From the NCBI GenBank assembly GCA_017643305.1, contig JAEPNQ010000015.1, positions 1-61,053 of the forward strand: DNA of 61,053 nucleotides, given 5' to 3'. Source of the DNA: Marinibacterium sp. (GTDB lineage Bacteria > Pseudomonadota > Alphaproteobacteria > Rhodobacterales > Rhodobacteraceae). This document shows, one piece after another, positions 14,965 through 23,773 of this stretch; position 1 is the stretch's first letter, and every line of letters begins with the position of its first letter. The notes below the pieces were generated by a model, which saw nothing but the letters and a program-made list of their open reading frames with translations, had not been told where the DNA came from and did no database searches. The position numbers and the translations under genes were made by a program.

Positions 14965-16956
14965 TCAGGCGGGTTGCCCACACTGACGGCCCGCTCGCCA
15001 TGCCACGCTGAGCGGCAGCAGGGCCAGGACAAAACCAACTAATGTCAGTGTCACGTGGCTCATCCCAGCCACTCCACCGGCCGGGGCCGCGATCATCAGG
15101 GCTGCTACAAACAGCACGATGCGCATGACCCTGCCCAAGGCGTTACTCTCGAGCGGGCCCACGAAGCTGACATAACCCTGCAAAGCTGCGGACAGAAACC
15201 AGACACCGATCAGGGCGCAGATCAGAACGACCACCACTTCGGTCGGGGAGCCCTGCCCGATCAATGCTGGGTTCAGAACGAAGAAGAAGGGCACAAAGTA
15301 GATCACGCCACCCAGCTTCATTGCCTCAAAACCGGTGCGCATGGCACCCGCCCCCGCCATTGTCGCCGCTGCAAATGCACCCAGCGCCACAGGCGGCGTA
15401 ATGAAGCTGACCATGCCCCAGTAGAGGATGAACAGGTGCACGGCGAGCTCATTCAGCCCCGCCTGCACCAGTGCCGGAGCCAGCACCACGGCGAGGAAGA
15501 TGTAACAGGCAGTCACCGTCATACCCATCCCGAAGATGAAAGACGTCACCGCGCCCATGATCAACAGCATCGGGACCGAGCTGCCCGCCATGTGTACCAG
15601 TTCATTCGCCAGCGGGCCAGTCAGGCCCGTGGCCTGGAACGCGCCGACGATCATTCCGATCCCCAGTAGGACCGCGACCAGTTCAGCCAGTGTCCTTCCG
15701 ACGGATGCGATCACGCCCAGGAAGCCTTGCCAGGACATCCGGTCCTTGCGGTTGAACTGGTTCACGACCAACAACAGCAGAACTGCATAAAACGGCGCGG
15801 TGGTTTCCCAGCGGAATGCGACCATCAGGAAGATCAACAGCGCAAATACCGCGATATAAAGCCAACCTTCCCTGAGCGTCTGGCGAACCCCTGGAAGGTC
15901 CGCGCGCGCCATGCCCTTAAGCCCACGACGGGCGGAATAGGCATCAATCTGAACGAAGAGGCCGAAGAAATATAAAAGCGACGGGATCGCCGCCGCCAGC
16001 ATGATTTCCACATATGGGCGGCTCAGCCACGATGCGATGACAAAAGCGGTCGCGCCCATGATTGGGGGCATCAACACACCACCGGTCGATGCACAGGCTT
16101 CGGTCGCGGCGGCATAGCGAGCTGAAAATCCGGTACGCTTCATCGCCGGGATGGAAACTGACCCTGTTGTCAGAACGTTCGAGATAACCGATCCAGACAT
16201 CGAGCCCATGAAGCCACTGGCAAAAATTGACACTTTCGCCGCGCCGCCCCGGTATCGACCGACCAGCGACAGGGCGAGGTTGTTGAAAAACCGACCACCG
16301 CCCGTGAATTGTAAAATTGCCCCGAAGAGGATGAAGCCGATCACAAGGTTCCCAAACGCGCGCATGGGGATGCCAAATGACGCTTCGGACGAGATCATGA
16401 AATACGGTACTACCTCTATGAACGGTTGGGTGAACCCGTTCAGCGGATCGGGCACGTGTTCGGCAAAGGTGGGGTACAGCGAAAACAACAAAACGATGCA
16501 GAACAGGACCATGCCCCCGGCCCGGCGGGTGCCTTCCAGGATGAGCAGGTACAGAACAACAGAACACCAGACAGCTGTCGGTGGCGCGGCATATTCCCAG
16601 CCGGAGTCCAGGCTGACACCCGCTGTCGTCGTGAAATAGGCCGAGATGCCAAGTGTTACAAAGGCCAGCACCCAGTCATACCACGGCACCACAGCCGAAG
16701 GTGGCCCCCAGGCGCGGAAGGTGATGAAAGTCAGGCTCAAAAACAGGCCCGCCAGCAGGTACAGATACATTCCTTCTAGGAAGGAAAACCCACCCAGTCG
16801 CAGGTTGAAAAGCTGGTTCACCGCCAGACCGATGGCTGCCAGCGTGCAGAGAATGATCATCCACCGCGCCGCGCCGGTAAAGGTTAGCTTTTCAGCGGCG
16901 CGTTCGGCCTCAATCGCTGCGCCACCGCGATCGCTCGAAGGGTTTTGATCGGTCAT
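14965..16956 (-). CDS. TRAP transporter fused permease (small plus large membrane subunits)
   Basis: The 663-residue protein is a TAXI-type TRAP permease in which the small (DctQ-like, four helices) and large (DctM-like, about twelve helices) subunits are one chain. Signature stretches include the G-S-V-I-S-N-V-L-T-T-G-S-V-S-I-P loop near residue 253 and A-G-S-S-V-P-M-L-L-I-M-G-A-V-T-S-F-I-F-G-M-G-M near 450, both from the large-subunit core. TRAP systems use a Na+ or H+ gradient, not ATP. It lies downstream of its binding-protein gene on the same strand, separated by a 120-base gap with a strong hairpin. Substrates of TAXI systems are poorly known. Confidence 0.9.
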   Translation of the reverse strand: MTDQNPSSDRGGAAIEAERAAEKLTFTGAARWMIILCTLAAIGLAVNQLFNLRLGGFSFLEGMYLYLLAGLFLSLTFITFRAWGPPSAVVPWYDWVLAFVTLGISAYFTTTAGVSLDSGWEYAAPPTAVWCSVVLYLLILEGTRRAGGMVLFCIVLLFSLYPTFAEHVPDPLNGFTQPFIEVVPYFMISSEASFGIPMRAFGNLVIGFILFGAILQFTGGGRFFNNLALSLVGRYRGGAAKVSIFASGFMGSMSGSVISNVLTTGSVSIPAMKRTGFSARYAAATEACASTGGVLMPPIMGATAFVIASWLSRPYVEIMLAAAIPSLLYFFGLFVQIDAYSARRGLKGMARADLPGVRQTLREGWLYIAVFALLIFLMVAFRWETTAPFYAVLLLLVVNQFNRKDRMSWQGFLGVIASVGRTLAELVAVLLGIGMIVGAFQATGLTGPLANELVHMAGSSVPMLLIMGAVTSFIFGMGMTVTACYIFLAVVLAPALVQAGLNELAVHLFILYWGMVSFITPPVALGAFAAATMAGAGAMRTGFEAMKLGGVIYFVPFFFVLNPALIGQGSPTEVVVVLICALIGVWFLSAALQGYVSFVGPLESNALGRVMRIVLFVAALMIAAPAGGVAGMSHVTLTLVGFVLALLPLSVAWRAGRQCGQPA

Positions 16957-17033
16957 ACGGTCATCCAGTCGACAAGGACCCGGCGCAACCGGGCGGGTCA
17001 GGTAAGTGGTCTAAGGATAGCGTTAAATGCCAA

Positions 17034-17057
17034 TGGGCGGGCCATGCGACCCGCCCA
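17034..17057 (-). terminator. Perfect hairpin between TAXI binding protein and permease
   Basis: TGGGCGGG and CCCGCCCA form an 8-bp GC-rich stem around an 8-base loop, about 20 bases downstream of the binding-protein stop on the minus strand. No T run follows. It likely limits read-through or protects the upstream message. Confidence 0.5.
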
Positions 17058-17076
17058 AAGCCTTCAGGTCACACGA

Positions 17077-18237
17077 TCAGAAGACAACCGCAAAGCCACC
17101 AGCAGCAAGTGCTTCGCGACGCTTGGCGTCCCAGGCTTCGGCCCAGTTGTCGGGGCCTTCTGCCTTCAGCTCTTCCCATGCCTTCATTAGGGACGCCTGA
17201 CGCGCGATCAGGTTGTCGTTGTGCGCCTGATCGGCATCAGTCCACTTGCCAATTTCCTTGTAATAGCGGATCGCGCCATCGTGGTACGGGGCCACCCACT
17301 GGAAGTTCTGCTTGTCAAGCGCCCAACCGTTGATGCCCGGGGCGTTGTCTTTGTAGCCATCAAAGAACATGTGCATCGCCTTGGTCATGTTATAGGCGAG
17401 GTCTGCATCCTGTTCGGCATAGGTCATCAGTACCGGGTAAGCGTAACCAGCCGTCGGTATCCCGTCGGTGCCGTCGATGGTGGCGCCCACTGTGGCAATC
17501 ATCGGACTGAAGAACGGCGCAATCGCCTGCATCCGTGCCATCGCGTCTGCATTGCTTCCATCGACCGGCGGCCAGTATACGCCGCGTGGACCCGCCGCCG
17601 CTTCGTAAGCGCGACCGGAGTTGGTGGAAGCAAAGGCCGCATCGGTACTGCCGTCGATCATGCCTTTCCAGCTGTCGCCGAAGCCGCCGAATTCCACACG
17701 CTCCACGTCATCCCAGCTCAGCCCGCCATATGCCAGGTATGCCGCGTTGTTGACGTTCAGAGCAGGTGCGCCTTTGACCCAGCTCACGCGCAGACCTTTC
17801 ATGTCGGCATAGGTGAAGCCTTCGCAGTTGGGCTTGCCGACCTTTTCGCAGGCCTCAACGGCGACGGCCAGCGCCAGACCGACGGTGCCGCCATTGTTGG
17901 CTGCCAGAACACGTACCGGCTGTGGGCCCCAGTTTTCAGCGCCGAACTGGAACACGCCTTCCTGTGCCATGAACGACCCGCCAACACCGTTGGCCGAAAA
18001 CTGCACCTTGCCCTGACGCAGCGGTTCGGTGCGGGCGATATCGTTTTTGCCCGGCAGAACCCGCAGGTTCACACCCACCGCTTCCTGCAACGCCGCGCCG
18101 ATGGCCACGGACTGGTTATACCCGGCAGAGCCGGTGCCATAGGCGGTCCAAGCCAAACGATCCGGTAGATTGACCTCCTGAGCCGCCAGCGGTCCTGCCG
18201 CTGCAACAAGTGCTGCGGCTGCAATCAGTTTCTTCAT
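17077..18237 (-). CDS. TAXI-family TRAP transporter solute-binding protein
   Basis: The start is ATG 18237, preceded by GGGAGGAG; the product has a typical signal peptide (M-K-K-L-I-A-A-A-A-L... cleaved after A-A-Q). The mature part has TAXI-family features: W-T-A-Y-G-T-G-S-A-G-Y near the N-terminus, V-L-P-G-K-N-D-I-A-R-T near residue 63 and F-S-A-N-G-V-G-G-S near 84. At 386 residues it is slightly longer than classical TAXI proteins (about 320). It should capture a small ligand in the periplasm for the fused permease. A palindromic sequence upstream (18318-18339) may be its operator. Confidence 0.88.
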   Translation of the reverse strand: MKKLIAAAALVAAAGPLAAQEVNLPDRLAWTAYGTGSAGYNQSVAIGAALQEAVGVNLRVLPGKNDIARTEPLRQGKVQFSANGVGGSFMAQEGVFQFGAENWGPQPVRVLAANNGGTVGLALAVAVEACEKVGKPNCEGFTYADMKGLRVSWVKGAPALNVNNAAYLAYGGLSWDDVERVEFGGFGDSWKGMIDGSTDAAFASTNSGRAYEAAAGPRGVYWPPVDGSNADAMARMQAIAPFFSPMIATVGATIDGTDGIPTAGYAYPVLMTYAEQDADLAYNMTKAMHMFFDGYKDNAPGINGWALDKQNFQWVAPYHDGAIRYYKEIGKWTDADQAHNDNLIARQASLMKAWEELKAEGPDNWAEAWDAKRREALAAGGFAVVF

Positions 18238-18317
18238 GGTTCTCCTCCCATTTGAAAACCCAAGTGAAGCAATGGGTTGTCCTCTGGTGGAAATCATCGG
18301 ACGGGGTGCGGCACCCT

Positions 18318-18339
18318 GTCAATTCAAGCCAAAATTGAC
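18318..18339. promoter_or_regulatory. Palindrome upstream of the TAXI-TRAP operon
   Basis: GTCAATT, eight bases, then AATTGAC make a perfect 7-bp inverted repeat 80 bases upstream of the binding-protein start. The size suits a dimeric regulator, but no regulator is encoded next to it other than the LacI-family gene at 18667, whose family prefers a central CG. Confidence 0.3.
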
Positions 18340-18481
18340 GTAGCGTGATTTTTGGGTTTTCAAAAACTTGGTACGCAGGTTCTGCAAGTCACCTGGAGAC
18401 CATTGCCCATGGTAGGACCACTGCGCGCAGGGCTATCACGAGACACGACTGGCCTAGTCTGGCTGACGATTTACCGGTGCA

Positions 18482-18558
18482 TGGCGACCCCGGCAGGATT
18501 CGAACCTGCAACCTGCCCCTTAGGAGGGGGCTGCTCTATCCAGTTGAGCCACGGGGCC
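18482..18558 (-). tRNA. tRNA-Arg (anticodon CCT)
   Basis: On the minus strand the sequence folds as a 77-base tRNA with encoded CCA: acceptor GGCCCCG pairing with CGGGGTC (one G-T pair), a D-arm with AACTGG, an anticodon stem GCCCC/GGGGC with loop CTCCTAA, and a T-arm with GGTTCGAATCC. The anticodon CCT reads AGG codons. Confidence 0.95.
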
Positions 18559-18656
18559 GTACGGATGTCTTAGCGAGGAACGCGGGAGATGTCATTGGCT
18601 TTACGCCAGTTGAACGTTCGTGTGACATTGCATTAACGTGGTCGCAAATCAGAACC

Positions 18657-18666
18657 GGAGCGCTCC
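18657..18666. promoter_or_regulatory. Ten-base perfect palindrome at the LacI-regulator start
   Basis: GGAGCGCTCC immediately precedes the TTG start of the LacI-family gene and contains its ribosome binding site GGAG. The central A-G-C-G-C-T fits the ANCGNT core shared by LacI/GalR operators, so autorepression at this point is plausible. Confidence 0.35.
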
Positions 18667-19692
18667 TTGCCCACTGAACAGACCCGCCCGTTAACACTGC
18701 GTGACGTCTCCGAAGCGTCGGGCGTATCGGAAATGACCGTCAGCCGCGTTTTGCGAAACCGAGGTGATGTGTCTGAAGCAACCCGTCAGAAGGTTCTGAA
18801 CGCCGCCAAATCGCTGGGATATGTGCCCAACAAGATCGCCGGGGCACTCGCGTCAAACCGGGTAAACCTGGTGGCGGTGATCGTGCCGTCCCTGTCGAAC
18901 ATGGTGTTTCCCGAGGTTCTAACTGGCATCAACCAGGTGCTGGAGGATACGGAGCTGCAACCCGTTGTCGGTGTGACCGACTACATGCCGGAAAAGGAAG
19001 AAAAGGTCCTGTACGAAATGCTGTCCTGGCGGCCGTCGGGGGTGATCATCGCGGGACTGGATCACACCGAGGCGGCGGTTGCGATGATGCGGGCTGCCGG
19101 TGTTCCAGTGGTTGAAATCATGGACACCGATGGCAAGCCGGTGGATGCGATGGTCGGCATTTCGCACCGGCGGGCCGGGCGGGAGATGGCCAAAGCCATT
19201 CTCAAGGCAGGATATGAGCATATCGGGTTCATGGGTACCAAGATGCCTCTGGATCACCGCGCCAGAAAGCGCTTCGAAGGGTTTACCGAGGTTCTGGCCA
19301 AGAACGGCGTGGAGATCGAGGACCGCGATTTTTATTCCGGCGGATCGGCTCTGGCAAAGGGTCGGGAAATGACGCAGGCGATGCTGGAACGGTCGCCGGA
19401 TCTAGATTTTCTTTATTATTCCAATGATCTGATTGCAGCGGGCGGGTTGTTGCACCTGCTGGATGCCGGGATCAATGTGCCAGGTCACGTTGGTCTGGCA
19501 GGGTTTAATGGCGTGGACCTGTTGCAGGGCCTGCCTCGGCAGTTGGCCACGATGGATGCCTGCCGGGCAGAGATCGGGCGGAAAGCAGCAGAGATTGTGC
19601 TGGCCCGTCTGGAAGACACTGGCGCTCCGGTCGACAGCCAGATTGTCCTGACACCGACAATCAATTACGGCGATACGCTAAAGCGGCGTTAA
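18667..19692 (+). CDS. LacI-family transcriptional regulator
   Basis: This 341-residue repressor has the N-terminal LacI helix-turn-helix (L-R-D-V-S-E-A-S-G-V-S-E-M-T-V-S-R-V-L-R at about 11-30), hinge helix with L-A-S-N-R and a periplasmic-binding-like effector domain (I-V-P-S-L-S-N-M-V-F-P-E-V near 76). The sequence resembles the GntR/IdnR-type gluconate branch. The start is TTG: an in-frame stop lies ten codons upstream and the next ATG falls inside the DNA-binding domain. The following gene begins 3 bases after its stop. Its target is not evident, but the TRAP importers on either side are candidates. Confidence 0.85.
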   Translation: MPTEQTRPLTLRDVSEASGVSEMTVSRVLRNRGDVSEATRQKVLNAAKSLGYVPNKIAGALASNRVNLVAVIVPSLSNMVFPEVLTGINQVLEDTELQPVVGVTDYMPEKEEKVLYEMLSWRPSGVIIAGLDHTEAAVAMMRAAGVPVVEIMDTDGKPVDAMVGISHRRAGREMAKAILKAGYEHIGFMGTKMPLDHRARKRFEGFTEVLAKNGVEIEDRDFYSGGSALAKGREMTQAMLERSPDLDFLYYSNDLIAAGGLLHLLDAGINVPGHVGLAGFNGVDLLQGLPRQLATMDACRAEIGRKAAEIVLARLEDTGAPVDSQIVLTPTINYGDTLKRR

Positions 19693-19695
19693 TCT

Positions 19696-20901
19696 ATGAC
19701 CTGTCCCAAACTGGACAACGCTGCAGCCCGGCGGCTGTTTCTGGACAGACATCTTTTGGCGTCGGCGCCTGCGGGTCCGGGCAAGGGGGCTGACCTGGAC
19801 CAATTGATCCAGCAGTTGGGCTTTGTGCAGCTCGACAGCATCAACACTGTGGCCCGGGCGCATGACCTCATTCTGTTTTCTCGTCGTCCGGCCTACCGTC
19901 CGAACAACCTTAAACGGCTCTACGAAAAAGACCGGCGGCTATTTGAACACTGGACACATGATGCCGCTGTCATCCCAATAGCATATTACCCGCATTGGCA
20001 GCTTCGGTTCGAGCGGGACGCTGAAAAGTTGCGCAAACAGTGGAAAATATGGCGGCGCGATGGGTACGAGAACCAGTTCCAGCCAGTTCTGAAACATGTG
20101 CGCGACCATGGCCCGGTGTGTTCCTCCGATGTCGGGCAGGATGAAAAGAAAACCAGTGGCGGCTGGTGGGGCTGGCACCCATCCAAAACGGCGCTGGAGT
20201 ATTTGTGGCGCAGCGGGGCGCTCACCGTCGTGGGCCGAACAGGGTTCCGGAAATTCTATGACCTGACCGAACGCGTGATCGACGCTGTCAATCGCACCGC
20301 ACGACCCGATCCAGAGGAAACGATCGACTGGCTTTGTAATGCCGCCATGGACCGGCTGGGCTTTGCCACCTCGGGAGAGCTGGCTGCGTTCTGGGACACG
20401 GCTAGCCCAGCGGAGGCCAAGCAGTGGTGTGCGGACCGTATGGCAACTGGAGATCCGATCAAAATCGCGGTCGAAAGTGTTGAGGGTGCATCCCGCCGCT
20501 GTTTCGCTCGCCCGGATGTGATCGCACAAGCCGACGCCGCGCCCGAGCCCAACGGGCGTCTACGGGTCCTCAGCCCCTTTGACCCAGCGCTGCGGGATCG
20601 CAAACGCGCAGAGCGGCTGTTTGGCTTTCACTATCGAATTGAAGTCTTCACCCCGGCCGATAAGCGACAATACGGTTACTATGTCTTTCCTTTACTTGAA
20701 CGGGACAAGTTGGTTGGCCGGATCGACATGAAAGCGTTTCGGGAGCGGGACGTGCTTGTTGTCACCGGTCTTTGGCCTGAACACGGCGTGAAATGGTCCA
20801 AGGGCCGACAAAACCGGCTGGAGGCGGAGCTGACCCAGATCAGCAGGCTTGCCGGCGTATCGCGGGTCGAATTGTGCGATGGCTGGCTGCGCGCGGCCTG
20901 A
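19696..20901 (+). CDS. YcaQ/AlkX-like DNA glycosylase (winged-helix family)
   Basis: The 401-residue protein belongs to the HTH_42 family of winged-helix DNA glycosylases, which includes E. coli YcaQ (AlkX) that unhooks interstrand crosslinks and AlkZ proteins that remove bulky alkyl adducts. The catalytic Q-x-D motif is visible as F-V-Q-L-D-S-I with Q45 and D47. A later S-P-F-D-P pattern (near 293) and the C-terminal wing L-W-P-E-H-G-V-K are typical of the family. It lies 3 bases after the LacI gene, so the two are probably cotranscribed although their roles look unrelated. Confidence 0.8.
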   Translation: MTCPKLDNAAARRLFLDRHLLASAPAGPGKGADLDQLIQQLGFVQLDSINTVARAHDLILFSRRPAYRPNNLKRLYEKDRRLFEHWTHDAAVIPIAYYPHWQLRFERDAEKLRKQWKIWRRDGYENQFQPVLKHVRDHGPVCSSDVGQDEKKTSGGWWGWHPSKTALEYLWRSGALTVVGRTGFRKFYDLTERVIDAVNRTARPDPEETIDWLCNAAMDRLGFATSGELAAFWDTASPAEAKQWCADRMATGDPIKIAVESVEGASRRCFARPDVIAQADAAPEPNGRLRVLSPFDPALRDRKRAERLFGFHYRIEVFTPADKRQYGYYVFPLLERDKLVGRIDMKAFRERDVLVVTGLWPEHGVKWSKGRQNRLEAELTQISRLAGVSRVELCDGWLRAA

Positions 20902-20928
20902 GAACAACCACGCGCTGCGCTGTTTGGA

Positions 20929-22464
20929 TCAATCCCGCAATTTGAAACGCTGGATTTTCCCGGTTGCGGTTTTGGGTAGTTCTTCGACAAATTCGATCCA
21001 GCGGGGGTATTTCCACTTGCCGATTTTGTCCTGCACCAAGGATTTCAGTTCCGCGCGCAAGACGTCTTCGTCTGCCTGTTCTTTCAGGACGATGAAGGCC
21101 TTGGGCTTTTCCAAATGCTCTTCGTCGATAGCAGGCACAACAGCAGCCTCCAGAACCGCCGGATGCCCGACCAGCGCCTGTTCCACCTCGAATGGGGAAA
21201 CCCAGATGCCGGAAACCTTGAACATGTCATCCGTCCGGCCACAGTAAACGAACCGCCCCTCGGCGTTTCTTTCATATTTGTCGCCCGTGCGGGTCCAGAC
21301 GCCTTCAAACGTGGCCCGGCTCTTTTCGCGCTGGTTCCAGTAGCCGTCTGACGCCGACGCCCCCCGCACCAACAATTCGCCTATCTCACCTACGCCAACT
21401 TCTACGCCCATTTCATCAACAAGGCGCACGTCGTACCCTGGCACCGGCGTGCCCGACGTGCCATACACCACGTCGCCCGGCGCGTTCGACAGGAAGATGT
21501 GCAGCATCTCGGTGGATCCGACGCCATCCAAAATCTCCACGCCCCAGAGTTTTTCCCAAGCACGGCCGATTTCTTCCGGCAGTGCCTCACCCGCCGAAAT
21601 GCACAGACGGATTGGGGCCTTGGGTATGCCCTCCTTTTCGAACAGCGCCACCATTGCCGCGTAAAGCGTAGGGACCCCGCAGAATATCGTCGGTTGCTGT
21701 TCGGCAATCACGTCGCGCATATCGACGGGCGTGGGGCGCCCATTGAAGATCACGGTGGTAGCCCCAACAGACATTGGGAAAGTCATTGCGTTACCCAGCC
21801 CGTAGGCAAAGAAGAACTTGGCAGCACTGAAGATCGTGTCGTCAGGTTTGATCTGCAGCACCTGCGCGCCGTACGTATCAGAGGTAGCCTTGAGGCTAGA
21901 ATGCACATGTGTGACACCCTTGGGCCGCCCGGTCGATCCCGAGGAATAGAGCCAGAACGCCACATCATCCGGCGAGGTTTCAACGCACGCTATCGGGCTG
22001 CATCCGTCCATGAACGCGTCATAGGCGATGGTCCCTTCAGGCGAGGCTTCGGAGATGACAACGATATGTTCCAGATCCGGAGCGGTGCGGGCAACCGGTT
22101 CGATCACCGACCAAAGCTCCTCCGATACGAACAAAGCCTTGGCGCGGCTGTCCTTTAGGATCGTGTCATAGACCGACGTCGCCAGCAGGGTGTTCAGCGG
22201 CACCGGCACAACACCGGCCTTCAGCCCACCCCAGAAAAGCGGCAGGAACTCCAACTGGTCCAGCACCAGAAGCAGCGCACGTTCTTCGCGGCGCAGACCC
22301 AGGCGTTGATAAGCGGCCGCCGCGCGACCAGACAAATCCGACACCTCAGCATAGGTCATGCTGCGCCGTAGTCCTGCGGCCTCACGGAATGCGGTTTTCC
22401 CGCCCTGCCCCTCGGCGACGTGGCGATCCACAAAATACGAGGCCGCGTTTGCTGTTTCGGTCAT
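20929..22464 (-). CDS. Benzoate-CoA ligase family acyl-CoA synthetase
   Basis: This 511-residue AMP-forming ligase has the phosphate-binding loop Y-S-S-G-S-T-G-R-P-K-G near 172, the G-S-T-E-M-L adenine-binding region near 315, the G-D-K-Y hinge approach and the C-terminal catalytic lysine in T-A-T-G-K-I-Q-R. The size and the P-L-N-T-L-L and F-W-G-G-L-K-A-G-V-V-P patterns match the benzoate/2-aminobenzoate-CoA ligase branch rather than long-chain acyl-CoA ligases. A GAGGGGAGGA site precedes the ATG. It could activate anthranilate or salicylate for the enzyme at 7005; the ring specificity is inferred. It is transcribed divergently from the DctPQM importer, which may bring in its substrate. Confidence 0.85.
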   Translation of the reverse strand: MTETANAASYFVDRHVAEGQGGKTAFREAAGLRRSMTYAEVSDLSGRAAAAYQRLGLRREERALLLVLDQLEFLPLFWGGLKAGVVPVPLNTLLATSVYDTILKDSRAKALFVSEELWSVIEPVARTAPDLEHIVVISEASPEGTIAYDAFMDGCSPIACVETSPDDVAFWLYSSGSTGRPKGVTHVHSSLKATSDTYGAQVLQIKPDDTIFSAAKFFFAYGLGNAMTFPMSVGATTVIFNGRPTPVDMRDVIAEQQPTIFCGVPTLYAAMVALFEKEGIPKAPIRLCISAGEALPEEIGRAWEKLWGVEILDGVGSTEMLHIFLSNAPGDVVYGTSGTPVPGYDVRLVDEMGVEVGVGEIGELLVRGASASDGYWNQREKSRATFEGVWTRTGDKYERNAEGRFVYCGRTDDMFKVSGIWVSPFEVEQALVGHPAVLEAAVVPAIDEEHLEKPKAFIVLKEQADEDVLRAELKSLVQDKIGKWKYPRWIEFVEELPKTATGKIQRFKLRD

Positions 22465-22516
22465 GGTTCCTCCCCTCGTGGCCTTCCTCCCAAGCCACTT
22501 GTTTAGATGCGATGAA

Positions 22517-22558
22517 CCAGCCGGTTTGTCGAGGCCAGATATCCAACTGGCCGGCTGG
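22517..22558. promoter_or_regulatory. Nested inverted repeats between ligase and TRAP operon
   Basis: An outer pair CCAGCCGG (22517-22524) / CCGGCTGG (22551-22558) encloses an inner pair GGCCAG (22533-22538) / CTGGCC (22547-22552); the two share two bases. The element lies in the divergent promoter region and may be an operator or a hairpin in the leader of the TRAP message. Confidence 0.3.
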
Positions 22559-22672
22559 CTGCAGGTTTCAGGAAGATTCCGTTGTTGACTTCAGGGCAGG
22601 TGCGTCAAATTCTGATCCCGGCTGCATTTCCCGGAGCAAGAACCGGGTGGCGGTCTTTGGAGGGAGGAACAG

Positions 22673-23734
22673 ATGAAACACGCTTGGATCAAGACAATCA
22701 TGGCCGGGGCACTGGCCATCACTGCGGCTACCGCGCAGGCAGATACGCTCAACGTCACCATCGTGGCCGGGCATCCGCCGGTATTCCGTTGGGTGAAACA
22801 CGCCAGCGAAACCTTTATTCCCGCGGTCAACACCGCGCTGGAAGGCAGCGGGCATTCGATCACCTGGTCCGAGCAATATGGCGGTTCGCTGGCCAAGGTC
22901 GGGGATGAGCTGGAATCGGTCGAAGAGGGGCTGGCCGAGATCGGGCTGGTGTCCAGCCTGTTCGACCCGGCCAAACTAGCAGTGCAAAACGTAACCTATT
23001 TCACGCCGTTCGTGCATTCGGACGCAACCTTTGTGGCCGAATGGATGGACCAGTTGCAGATCACGAACGAGGCCATGAAAACCGCGTGGGCCGATAATGG
23101 CTTGGAGTATCTGGGCGGGGCCATCGGCATCGATGATTATCTGCTGATGACGAACTTCCCGATCAATTCGATCGCGGATCTGGATGGAAAGAAAATCGGT
23201 GCACCCGGACCGGCAGTCAACTGGCTGAAAGGCACCGGCGCGGTTGGCGTTTCGGGCAACCTGACCACCTATTACAACGAGATCAAAACCGGCGTTTATG
23301 ACGGTGTGATCGTGTTTGCCTCTGCTGCATTGCCCGGCAAACTGCACGAAGTTGCACCTTACATCACAAAGGTTGGATTTGGCGCGCAATATGCGGGCGG
23401 GCTGGCAGCCAACAAGGATTGGTTCGATGGGCTGGACCCGGTGGTACAAACTGCCTTGAAAGACGCTGCAACCGCGGATCGTGTGGCCTATCACGCTGAT
23501 CTGGATGCATCGGTGGCCAAGTTCCTCGGTATCATGGAAAGCCAGGGTGCGACGATCACCGAAGTCGACCAGGCATTTCGCGAGCAATGGGCGGCAGGCA
23601 TGGACAATGTCGCCAAGGTCTGGGCCGAACGGCTGGACGGCGAAGGCCATGACGGGTCAGGTGTGCTGAAGGTCTATATGGACACGATGCGCTCGGCCGG
23701 TGCCACACCGGTCCGCAACTGGGACCAGGAATAA
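22673..23734 (+). CDS. TRAP transporter solute-binding protein, DctP family
   Basis: The 353-residue protein starts with a signal peptide (M-K-H-A-W-I-K-T-I-M-A-G-A-L-A... cleaved near A-Q-A) and shows DctP features: N-V-T-I-V-A-G-H-P-P, the W-x-E-Q-Y-G-G-S-L region near residue 64, and the D-L-D-G-K-K-I-G-A-P-G segment near 170 that includes part of the ligand site. A GGAGGGAGGA site lies just upstream. It captures an organic acid in the periplasm for the two membrane subunits downstream. Confidence 0.9.
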   Translation: MKHAWIKTIMAGALAITAATAQADTLNVTIVAGHPPVFRWVKHASETFIPAVNTALEGSGHSITWSEQYGGSLAKVGDELESVEEGLAEIGLVSSLFDPAKLAVQNVTYFTPFVHSDATFVAEWMDQLQITNEAMKTAWADNGLEYLGGAIGIDDYLLMTNFPINSIADLDGKKIGAPGPAVNWLKGTGAVGVSGNLTTYYNEIKTGVYDGVIVFASAALPGKLHEVAPYITKVGFGAQYAGGLAANKDWFDGLDPVVQTALKDAATADRVAYHADLDASVAKFLGIMESQGATITEVDQAFREQWAAGMDNVAKVWAERLDGEGHDGSGVLKVYMDTMRSAGATPVRNWDQE

Positions 23735-23744
23735 GACCCTTTCA

Positions 23745-23765
23745 GGCCCGGCCCAGCGCCGGGCC
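23745..23765 (+). terminator. Perfect hairpin after the dctP-like gene
   Basis: GGCCCGGC and GCCGGGCC form an 8-bp stem with a CCAGC loop, followed by GTTTTCCC, between the binding-protein stop and the next ATG. A partial terminator or mRNA-protecting element is likely because the operon continues. Confidence 0.55.
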
Positions 23766-23773
23766 GTTTTCCC

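Noticed and set aside
17221-18168. A 315-codon open frame opposite the TAXI binding-protein gene
   Set aside because: Low-complexity antisense of a clear signal-peptide protein, with no start signal and no family motif.
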